Source: Jatrophihabitans sp. (GTDB lineage: Bacteria; Actinomycetota; Actinomycetes; Mycobacteriales; Jatrophihabitantaceae). Taken from it: a stretch of DNA of 64,000 nt. The notes below the pieces were generated by a model. That model worked only from the letters and a program-made list of their open reading frames with translations, ran no database searches and was not told the DNA's origin. The DNA lies in the NCBI GenBank assembly GCA_036389035.1, contig DASVQQ010000034.1, positions 1-64,000 on the forward strand, read 5' to 3'. Shown one piece after another: positions 25,010 to 31,586 of the stretch (positions are counted from its first letter, which is position 1; the number at the start of each line of letters is the position of its first letter). A program made the position numbers and the translations under genes.

Positions 25010-27112
25010 ATGACAGTCAAGACAGCGGCCAGGACCCATAGCCGGCTCACCCCGGTGACGCCCAGCAGCCCCGACCAGATTCGCAACGTCGCGCTGGTCG
25101 GCCACGGCGGGGTCGGCAAGACCACCCTGACCGAGCACCTGCTGGCGGCTGCCGGAGCGATCCCGCGGGCCGGCAATGTGGCCGACGGCAACACCGTCTC
25201 CGACGCCGATCCGGTCGAGATCAGCCAGCAGCGCTCGGCGTTCCTCTCGGTCTGCCCGGTGCGCTACCGCGACATGGTGATCAACCTGCTCGACACCCCC
25301 GGCTCGTCGGACTTCGTCGGTGAGCTGCGCGCCGGGCTGCGGGGCGCGGACGCCGCGCTGTTCGTCGTCTCGGCCGCCGACGAGCTGGACGAGATCACCC
25401 TGGCGCTGTGGGAGGAGTGCGCCGCCCTGGGCACCCCGCGAGCGGTCGTGATCAACCGGCTGGACGCGCCGCGGGCGGACCTGGCGCGGACGCTGGCCGC
25501 CTGCCGGCAGGCCTTCGGCGGGGTGGACGGCAACGCGGTGCTGCCGCTGTACCTGCCGGCCAGCGCCGCGCAGCCCCTGGAAGGGCTGGTCGAGCTGCTC
25601 AACACCTCCGACCCGGCCCATGAGGCCGACCGATCGGCTCTGATCGAGGCCATCATCGCCGAGAGCGAGGACGAGTCGCTGCTGGAGCGCTACCTGTCCG
25701 GCGATGACCTGGACCCGGCCGTGCTGGACGCCGACCTGCACACCGCGGTGGGTCGCGGGCACTTTCACCCGGTGGTGCCGGTCTGCGGCGGCGGCGAGTT
25801 CGGCGCCTTCGGGCTGAGCGAGCTGCTGGACCTGATCATCCGGGGCTTTCCCAGCCCGACCGAGCGCCCGCTGCCGGACTGCTGGACGCCGATCGGGGCG
25901 CCGGGCCCCAAGCTGTCCTGTGACCCGGCCGGCCCGCTGGCCGCCGAGGTGGTACGGACCTGGGTCGATCCCTACCTGGGCCGGGTGTCGCTGGCCCGGG
26001 TGTTCTCGGGCACCATCACCGGCGACACCGCGCTGCACGTCTCGGGCCACGGCGGCGCGGACCGGGGCCATCCCGACCACGACGCCGACGAGAAGGGCGC
26101 GACGCTGCTGGGCCCGACCCTGGCCCCGACCAGCTCGGCATTCGCCGGCGACTTCTGCGTGGTGGCCCGGCTGGCCAGCGCCGAGACCGGCGACACGATC
26201 TCCGAGCAGCGCCAGCCGCTGGTGATCCTGCCCTGGCAACTGCCCGAGCCGCTGCTGCCGATCGCCGTGCGGGGCGCCACCCGCAACGACGAGGACGCGC
26301 TGGGCAAGGCGCTGACCCGGCTGTCGGCCTCGGACCCGGCCGTCCGGATCGAGCGCAACGCCGGCACCGGCCAGCTGGTGCTGTGGTGCCTGGGCGAGGC
26401 GCATGCCGAGGTGGCGCTGGCCCGGTTGCGCTCCGGCGGCGCCACCATCGAGACCGAGCCGGTCCGGGTGCCGCTGCTGGCGACCTTCACTGCCCCGGCA
26501 CGCGGACACGGCCGCCAGGTCAAGCAGTCCGGCGGCCACGGCCAGTACGCCGTGTGCGACGTGACGGTCGAACCGCTGCCGCGCGGCTCGGGCGTGCAGT
26601 TCCTGGACCGGGTGGTTGGCGGGGCGGTGCCCAGCCAGTTCATCGGCTCGGTCGAGAAGGGCGTGCGGGCCCAGCTGGCCCGGGGCGTGCAGGCCGGGGT
26701 GCCGGTGGTCGACGTGCAGGTGACGCTGCTGGACGGCAAGGCGCACAGCGTGGACTCCTCCGACGCCGCGTTCCAGACGGCCGGGGCGCTGGCGGTGAAG
26801 GACGCCGCCTCGGCGGGCGGCATTCAGCTGCTGGAACCAGTGGATTCGGTTGAGATCACCGTCGCCGAGCACCACATCGGCGCGGTGCTGTCAGACCTGT
26901 CCGGACGGCGGGCCCGGGTCACCGGAACCGAGCCGCTGGCCTCGGACCGGCCCGGCAACCGCAGCGTGATCCACGCGGAGGTGCCCGCGGTGGAGCTGCT
27001 GCGTTACCCGGCCGTGCTGCGCTCGCTGACCGGCGGGGCCGGCAGCTTCACCCGCCGCTACCTGCGCCATGACCCGGCCCCGGCCGCGGTGGCCGCCGCG
27101 CTGCTCGGCTAA
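25010..27112 (+). CDS. Elongation factor G-like protein (EF-G2 type)
   Basis: 700-residue translation-factor GTPase of the actinobacterial EF-G2 branch (M. tuberculosis FusA2 is the best-known relative). G1 'GHGGVGKTTL' (residues 31-40), G3 'LLDTPGSSDFVG', which has Ser where EF-G has His, and G4 'VINRLDAPR'. Domains III-V include 'GGHGQYAVCDVTVEPLP'. The biological role of EF-G2 is unsettled; lack of strong translocation activity has been reported for a mycobacterial homologue. I chose the ATG at 25010, eight bases after AAGGGG; a TTG at 24950 is less likely. It interrupts the mycobacterial order between pgsA and the HIT gene. Confidence 0.88.
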   Translation: MTVKTAARTHSRLTPVTPSSPDQIRNVALVGHGGVGKTTLTEHLLAAAGAIPRAGNVADGNTVSDADPVEISQQRSAFLSVCPVRYRDMVINLLDTPGSSDFVGELRAGLRGADAALFVVSAADELDEITLALWEECAALGTPRAVVINRLDAPRADLARTLAACRQAFGGVDGNAVLPLYLPASAAQPLEGLVELLNTSDPAHEADRSALIEAIIAESEDESLLERYLSGDDLDPAVLDADLHTAVGRGHFHPVVPVCGGGEFGAFGLSELLDLIIRGFPSPTERPLPDCWTPIGAPGPKLSCDPAGPLAAEVVRTWVDPYLGRVSLARVFSGTITGDTALHVSGHGGADRGHPDHDADEKGATLLGPTLAPTSSAFAGDFCVVARLASAETGDTISEQRQPLVILPWQLPEPLLPIAVRGATRNDEDALGKALTRLSASDPAVRIERNAGTGQLVLWCLGEAHAEVALARLRSGGATIETEPVRVPLLATFTAPARGHGRQVKQSGGHGQYAVCDVTVEPLPRGSGVQFLDRVVGGAVPSQFIGSVEKGVRAQLARGVQAGVPVVDVQVTLLDGKAHSVDSSDAAFQTAGALAVKDAASAGGIQLLEPVDSVEITVAEHHIGAVLSDLSGRRARVTGTEPLASDRPGNRSVIHAEVPAVELLRYPAVLRSLTGGAGSFTRRYLRHDPAPAAVAAALLG

Positions 27113-27128
27113 ACCCGACCCGTTAAGC

Positions 27129-27169
27129 AATAACGAGCAGTCCCTGAACCGGACCTTGCCGTTATTTTA
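27129..27169 (+). terminator. Candidate terminator after the EF-G2 gene
   Basis: AATAACG and CGTTATT form a 7-bp stem with a 24-base loop, followed directly by a T-rich stretch (TTAT). The loop is long, so this is tentative. Confidence 0.35.
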
Positions 27170-27251
27170 TCAGCCAAGTCGGGCTCGGAGCCCTGCTTCT
27201 TTGCATCTCGCATTTATTTCTGCAGACACTTCCCCTCGCGCCTTGAGACGG

Positions 27252-27346
27252 TAGTTTCCGCGCATCGCTTGGCTTGCGCGTCAGGAGAAAGAGTTGCGGG
27301 CACTGGCGATGTGGTTGCTCCTTCCCTTCCTCTCAAGGAGTTCTAC
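27252..27346 (+). promoter_or_regulatory. Promoter and conserved 5' leader, secreted-protein cassette 1
   Basis: A TAGTTT -10 box (27252-27257) is followed immediately by CCGCGCATCGCTTGGCTT (27258-27275). That 18-mer is identical to the sequence in the same place before the second cassette. A second conserved block, GGGCACTGG-CGATGTGGTTG, lies at about 27298-27317. The leader (about 80 nt) ends in AAGGAG. The same spacing and sequence in both copies suggests a regulatory leader or shared promoter. Confidence 0.6.
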
Positions 27347-27706
27347 GTGAAGTTCTCTCAGAAACGCTCACCCATGGCCGCCGTCGCAAAGGGCGCGGCG
27401 GTCGTCGCGGCCGGCGCCGCTCTCGCCTTCGCCAACACCACTCCCGCCTCAGCTCACGGCGGTCACTGGATCTACGTGACCGGCGGCCAGGCCACCTGGA
27501 ACGGCAGCTTCGTCCAGGTGTGCGACACCGCGATGGATGGAAACCGGGTCCGGGTGCAGCTACGGCAATTCGAGGGAGCAACCGTCTACTTCACCGGCTG
27601 GGCGCCGAGCCAGGGCCGCCACAGCGAAGGGCACCCGAGCTGGATCAGCCAGTACCGGGTCTGCGCCGAGAACATCGGCTGCTCGTCCTGGCACGCTCGC
27701 TACTGA
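27347..27706 (+). CDS. Small secreted protein, copy 1
   Basis: 119 residues. A classic signal peptide (basic 'KFSQKRSP', hydrophobic Ala/Val core, 'TPASAHG' cleavage region at about residue 36) is followed by a mature part of about 82 residues. The mature part is rich in Trp and Tyr and has three cysteines ('VQVCDTAMDGN', 'RVCAENIGCSSW'). The C-terminal 'RVCAENIGCS-W' motif is shared with the second copy. I do not recognise the function; small secreted proteins of this shape are common in Streptomyces-like bacteria. The GTG start was chosen for AAGGAG six bases upstream and for the identical start in the paralogue. A hairpin follows. Confidence 0.8.
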   Translation: MKFSQKRSPMAAVAKGAAVVAAGAALAFANTTPASAHGGHWIYVTGGQATWNGSFVQVCDTAMDGNRVRVQLRQFEGATVYFTGWAPSQGRHSEGHPSWISQYRVCAENIGCSSWHARY

Positions 27707-27752
27707 GCCGGCCCCTCCGCCTGGGCCTGATCGGTGATCCAGGCCAATGACA

Positions 27753-27788
27753 CACGGTGGCGCTGTCGTCCATGACGGCGCCACCGTG
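27753..27788 (+). terminator. Hairpin after secreted-protein cassette 1
   Basis: CACGGTGGCGC and GCGCCACCGTG form a perfect 11-bp stem with a 14-base loop. No T-run follows, as is usual in actinobacterial terminators. The right arm and its flank (ATGACGGCGCCACCGTGCG) recur after the second cassette. Confidence 0.65.
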
Positions 27789-28118
27789 CGTCGCGGCGTC
27801 GCCATGACCCCAGCGGGATATGACGACCGCAGATATGAACTGGCTGCAAGGAGTTGGATAGTCATCCGCGCAAACTGAAAATGCTTTGTCGCCCCCGGTG
27901 GGTCCACTGAAGCCGGCGTCTGCCTCAAGGATCGGACGCTCGGCCTAGCAGTGCTGCTTTCTGAGTTCAGTCAGCAACGCCATTTCGCGGGTCCATGAGT
28001 TCCAATTGTTGAACTCTGAACAATGGTGAACTGTGCGAATGGACAGCCATAGGTCACGAATTGAACGCAGCATGCGAATTCAAGGATTCGGGGTCTGTCC
28101 ATCCTCTCCTGTCGGGGG
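27789..28118. other. Intergenic stretch without a recognisable gene
   Basis: 330 bp between the two secreted-protein cassettes, visibly lower in G+C than its surroundings. I found no reading frame with family resemblance and no RNA motif I recognise. Confidence 0.5.
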
Positions 28119-28214
28119 TAGCGTCCGCGCATCGCTTGGCTTCCGTCGAGGGAAATCACTACGGGCACTGGGCGATGTGGTTGTTCCACCCTTCCCACCC
28201 CCGAGGAGCTCTAC
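28119..28214 (+). promoter_or_regulatory. Promoter and conserved 5' leader, secreted-protein cassette 2
   Basis: TAGCGT (28119-28124), then the same 18-mer CCGCGCATCGCTTGGCTT (28125-28142). The second conserved block, GGGCACTGGGCGATGTGGTTG, is at about 28162-28182, and GAGGAG lies six bases before the GTG. The distance from -10 box to start codon is 90 bp here and 89 bp in copy 1. Confidence 0.6.
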
Positions 28215-28595
28215 GTGAAGGTCTCTCAGAAGCGCACACCCCTGGCCACTGTGGCGAAAGGAGTCGCGGTCGTCGCAGCCAGCTTCGTCCTCGCCTTCTC
28301 TCATGCCCCCATCGCATCCGCTCAAACCGGCTGGATCATCGTGGGCGGCACCTCGGGGGGCATCGCCGGCGAGGCGCGGTGGAACGCCAATGACTGGCTT
28401 GAGGTCTGCGACAGGGCCGTAGACGGAAACGGGGTCCGTGCGCACGTAGCCCCTTACCTGGGCTCGACGAACGTCTCGATCACCCCTTGGGCGCCGAGCC
28501 GGGGCTGCATCGATCCCCGGTGGTACTCACAGACGTGGCAGGTGTTCCGGGTCTGCGCCGAGAACATCGGCTGCTCAGGGTGGTACCACCGCTAA
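28215..28595 (+). CDS. Small secreted protein, copy 2
   Basis: 126 residues, paralogue of the upstream small secreted protein. The signal peptide is nearly the same ('KVSQKRTPLATVAKG', then a hydrophobic core, cleavage near 'PIASAQT'). The mature parts have diverged but keep 'VCDRAVDGNGVR', 'TPWAPSRG' and 'RVCAENIGCSGW'. This copy adds a fourth cysteine ('RGCIDPRW'). Function not recognised. The pattern of conserved ends and variable middle fits a duplicated extracellular protein under divergence. Confidence 0.8.
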   Translation: MKVSQKRTPLATVAKGVAVVAASFVLAFSHAPIASAQTGWIIVGGTSGGIAGEARWNANDWLEVCDRAVDGNGVRAHVAPYLGSTNVSITPWAPSRGCIDPRWYSQTWQVFRVCAENIGCSGWYHR

Positions 28596-28650
28596 TAGTT
28601 TCAGCCGCCCACATCAGTTCATGTGACAGCCGGGTCGCCTATCGAATGTC

Positions 28651-28692
28651 GCGCGGGTGGGCGTCGTCGCAATGACGGCGCCACCGTGCGCG
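28651..28692 (+). terminator. Hairpin after secreted-protein cassette 2
   Basis: Imperfect inverted repeat between GCGCGGGTGGGCG and CGCCACCGTGCGC. The right arm is shared with the hairpin of cassette 1, indicating the terminator was duplicated with the gene. Confidence 0.5.
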
Positions 28693-28730
28693 TTCAGACC
28701 CCGCTGAATCGAGACCGTGGTGAGGCAGGA

Positions 28731-29591
28731 TCAACCCTCGGTCGCCGGGTCGACGAACCGCAGGATCAGCCGATCGTCCAGTGCCCGAAAGCCGATCCTC
28801 TGATAGATGGCGTTCGACGTCGGGTTGGCCTCGTCGGTGAACAGCACGACCTGGCGGGCGCCGCGGTCCAGGGCGTCCTGGGTGCAGGCCGCCGTCACCG
28901 CCGCGCCATAGCCGTGCCGGCGGAACTCCGGCGGGGTGTAGACCGGCCCGATCCGGCTGACGCCGGCGACCATGATGTTGCGCCCGGCCATCGAGACCGG
29001 CTCGCCGCTCTCGTCCTGCCACAGCCACTGCAGCCCGAGCTCGATCCGGCGCTCATACATCGCGCGCTGCGGCGTCGCCGAGGACGCTTCCGCCTCCTGG
29101 TGAAACCGCATCACCCAGGCCATCACCAGCTCCAGGTCGGCGGGTGCCGCTAGCCGCGCGCTGCCGGCCGGCGGCGGCGTGGGCGGGCGCACGCCGTCCA
29201 GGGTGTAGAGCCGCTGCCGCATCGCCAGTTCGACGCCCAGGTCGGTGCCGGCCGTCCAGGCGGCGGCGAACCGGCCGGTGGCGTCAACCGTGCCGATCAC
29301 GTCGGGGACGGCGGCGCCCCGCTCGCGCAGCCCGGTGACCAGCTCCGTCTCGCTGTCCGGCGGCAGCTCACCCAGCAGGACCCCGTACGGCGGGGTGATC
29401 GAGATCGCGCCGGTGACGGCGCCGCCGGCCCGGTGCCAGCCGAACAGCGGCTCGATGTCGGAGTAGCGCTGGCCGGCCCGAACGGTCTCCAGCACGGTCA
29501 GGGCGACGGTGTTGGCGTCCGGGCGCGAGCTGAGCAGGTCCAGGACGTGCTCGGCGTAGCGCTCGGGATCAGCGGTGAAGGACCAGGTCAT
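28731..29591 (-). CDS. GNAT-family N-acetyltransferase
   Basis: 286 residues. The C-terminal 130 form a GNAT fold with the acetyl-CoA motif 'IGPVYTPPEFRRHGYGAAVT' (R-x-x-G-x-G type) and 'TDEANPTSNAIYQRIGFRAL'. The N-terminal half is a degenerate GNAT-like region seen in two-domain members. Substrate unknown. Single gene, convergent to secreted-protein cassette 2. Confidence 0.85.
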   Translation of the reverse strand: MTWSFTADPERYAEHVLDLLSSRPDANTVALTVLETVRAGQRYSDIEPLFGWHRAGGAVTGAISITPPYGVLLGELPPDSETELVTGLRERGAAVPDVIGTVDATGRFAAAWTAGTDLGVELAMRQRLYTLDGVRPPTPPPAGSARLAAPADLELVMAWVMRFHQEAEASSATPQRAMYERRIELGLQWLWQDESGEPVSMAGRNIMVAGVSRIGPVYTPPEFRRHGYGAAVTAACTQDALDRGARQVVLFTDEANPTSNAIYQRIGFRALDDRLILRFVDPATEG

Positions 29592-29644
29592 GGGCCCACG
29601 CTCTCATCGCGGCCCGGCCGGGTCGAGCTGATTAAGCGCGACGA

Positions 29645-30058
29645 TCAGGACTGATTCGGCTGAGGCGGCTCGCCCCGGTAGGTGCCGAAGGCCCACCAGT
29701 TGCCTTCGGGGTCGCGCACCGTGAAGTCGCGGGAGCCGTAGTCGGTGGTGTGCAGCTCGCGGGCGATCTCGGCCCCGGCGTCGACGGCTCGCCGGTACAC
29801 CGACTCCGGGTCATCGGTCACCACGTAGGCCCCGAAGGACCCGGGCTGCAACGCGAACGCGTCGTCCTCGCGGGCCGAGCCGAGCATGACGCCGCCACCG
29901 GGCGGCCACGCCAGCTCGGCGTGCATGACCAGCTCGCCCTCGGGGTACACCGCGGTCTCGCGAAAGCCCAGGACATCGACCAGGAACCGGATCAGGCCGT
30001 GGGCGTCAGCGGCCCGCAACGTCGGCCAGACCTGCGGCGGCGGCGCGTCAGAGCTCAT
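29645..30058 (-). CDS. VOC-family (glyoxalase/bleomycin-resistance-like) protein
   Basis: 137 residues with two betaalphabeta modules: 'LIRFLVDVLGFRETAVYPEG' in the first, 'SVYRRAVDAGAEIARE' and 'SRDFTVRDPEGNWWAFGTYR' in the second. It resembles the PhnB-like single-domain VOC proteins, whose substrates range from antibiotics to glyoxylate adducts; nothing here tells which. I chose the ATG at 30058 over one further upstream because the conserved domain begins there. Confidence 0.82.
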   Translation of the reverse strand: MSSDAPPPQVWPTLRAADAHGLIRFLVDVLGFRETAVYPEGELVMHAELAWPPGGGVMLGSAREDDAFALQPGSFGAYVVTDDPESVYRRAVDAGAEIARELHTTDYGSRDFTVRDPEGNWWAFGTYRGEPPQPNQS

Positions 30059-30214
30059 ACCGACCAGCTTGGCCGGGACCGGTCGGTCAGGCAAGGCCGG
30101 GGCAGGCACTGACCCGGCGCCGCGAAGATCGTGGTCAGCCGGGACGGTGGCGGCGTCCTTGGGTAGGTTTTACCCGCACGGCCCCATGACTCCTCAACCC
30201 GAATGGAGCTACCC

Positions 30215-31012
30215 GTGATCACACGTAAGACCCGGTCCGAGGTCTCTGACGCCCTGCAGGCCGCCAAGTCAGCCGGCGCCGCCGTGACCGAGGACGCCAA
30301 GTCGACGTTGGCCGAGAGCGCCAGGTCAGCCGGCGCAGCCGCCACCCACAGCGCCAGGTCAGCCGGCGCAGCCGCGTCCCACAGCGCCCGGTCAGCCGGC
30401 GTCGCCGCGTCCGAGACCGCCAGGTCAGCCGGCGCGGCGGCGTCCGAGAGCGCCAAGGTCGCTGCCGCCAGCGCGTCCCAGGCGCTCAGCACCGCCGTGG
30501 GAGCGGCCAGCGGGGCCGTCGCCGAGGCGGTCGAGGCGGTCGGCGGCGCCGTGGACGCGGTCGGCACCGCTGTCGAAGCGGGCGCCGTGGCGCTGGCCGC
30601 CCGGGGACGCCGGGCTCGCAAGATCGCCAAATCAGAGGCCGCGGCCCGCCGCAAGCAAGCCAGCAAGCAGGCGCGCAAGGCCAAGCGGCGCGGCCGCCGG
30701 GCCATGGCCAACGTCAGGGCTCAGGCAGCGGAAACGGCCGGAGCGGCGACGGCGCTGGTCCGGCGGGAGCAGCCGACCACCAGCAAGAAGCTCAAGGCCG
30801 GGCGACTGTTGCTGATCGCCGGCGCCGTGGCCGCCGCGGCCCAACTGGTGCGCACCAAGCTGGCCGGGGACGGCCTGCCTCCCGGGCAGCCGTGGAACCA
30901 GCCGGACGCGCAGCCGTGGAACCAGCCGGACCAGCAGCCGTGGAACCAGCCGCCCCGGCAGTCGTCCTACCAGCCCACGGTCCAGCCGACGCAGCCCGAG
31001 CCGCGAATCTGA
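30215..31012 (+). CDS. Ala-rich 11-residue-repeat protein with basic region and Pro/Gln tail
   Basis: 265 residues, no family recognised. Residues about 18-81 are imperfect 11-residue repeats of the type 'ARSAGAAASHS' with Arg/Lys at positions 37, 48, 59, 70 and 81, the pattern of amphipathic LEA/apolipoprotein helices. A highly basic stretch ('RGRRARKIAKSEAAARRK', then 'RKAKRRGRRAMANVRA') follows at about 133-175. Then comes a hydrophobic segment 'RLLLIAGAVAAAAQLV' and a tail of three 'QPWNQP' repeats. The GTG start has GGAG seven bases upstream. A membrane- or nucleic-acid-associated stress protein is possible but unproven. Confidence 0.65.
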   Translation: MITRKTRSEVSDALQAAKSAGAAVTEDAKSTLAESARSAGAAATHSARSAGAAASHSARSAGVAASETARSAGAAASESAKVAAASASQALSTAVGAASGAVAEAVEAVGGAVDAVGTAVEAGAVALAARGRRARKIAKSEAAARRKQASKQARKAKRRGRRAMANVRAQAAETAGAATALVRREQPTTSKKLKAGRLLLIAGAVAAAAQLVRTKLAGDGLPPGQPWNQPDAQPWNQPDQQPWNQPPRQSSYQPTVQPTQPEPRI

Positions 31013-31034
31013 GCGCCCTCGGCCCAGCTGAAGT

Positions 31035-31586
31035 TCAGTCCCGTGGCCAATGCGCGGCCAGCTGATCACGGGCTTCGGACAGCAGCTGCGGAAGCACCCG
31101 GGTGTGGCCGATCACCGGCATGAAGTTCATGTCACCGCCCCAGCGCGGAACGACGTGCTGGTGCAGGTGCGCCGCGATGCCGGCGCCCCCGACCCTGCCC
31201 TGGTTCATGCCGATGTTAAATCCCTGGGGCCGGGCGGCGGCCCGCAGCGCCGCCATCGCGCGCTGGGTGAACAGCGCGACCTCGGCGGCCTCGGCAGCGC
31301 TGAGGTCGGTGTAGTCACCGACATGCCGGTACGGCACCACCATCAGGTGACCCGGGTTGTACGGGTACAGGTTGAGCACCACGAAGACCAGCTCGCCCCG
31401 GCTGATGATCAGGGCGTCGGAGTCCGAACGGGCCGGCACCTCGCAGAACGGGCAGTGCCGCACCTCGTCGGAGACCGGCTTGGCCTCGCCGCCGATATAC
31501 ACCATCCGGTGCGGCGTCCACAGCCGCTGGAAGGCGTCCGGAGTGCCGGCATAACCTCCGGCGTCCTCCAGTCCGGGATCGGTCAC
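31035..31586 (-). CDS. HIT-domain nucleotide phosphorylase/hydrolase
   Basis: 183 residues with the histidine triad 'AAHLHQHVVPRW' and the family segment 'NLYPYNPGHLMVVPYRHV'. Two cysteines in 'HCPFCEVP' could form half of a zinc site. The mycobacterial gene in this position (Rv2613c) encodes an Ap4A phosphorylase, and the same activity is likely here. It starts with ATG overlapping the thrS stop (ATGA). Confidence 0.93.
   Translation of the reverse strand: MTDPGLEDAGGYAGTPDAFQRLWTPHRMVYIGGEAKPVSDEVRHCPFCEVPARSDSDALIISRGELVFVVLNLYPYNPGHLMVVPYRHVGDYTDLSAAEAAEVALFTQRAMAALRAAARPQGFNIGMNQGRVGGAGIAAHLHQHVVPRWGGDMNFMPVIGHTRVLPQLLSEARDQLAAHWPRD

Noticed and set aside
27258..27346. c-di-AMP (ydaO) riboswitch before the small secreted proteins
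   Set aside because: The leader lacks the GACAGCTAACCCCG core and the G-rich block that are clear at 57889-58031. Conserved between the two copies, but not this riboswitch.
28033..28218. 61-codon frame upstream of secreted-protein copy 2
   Set aside because: It overlaps the promoter and conserved leader and has no counterpart in the leader of copy 1.
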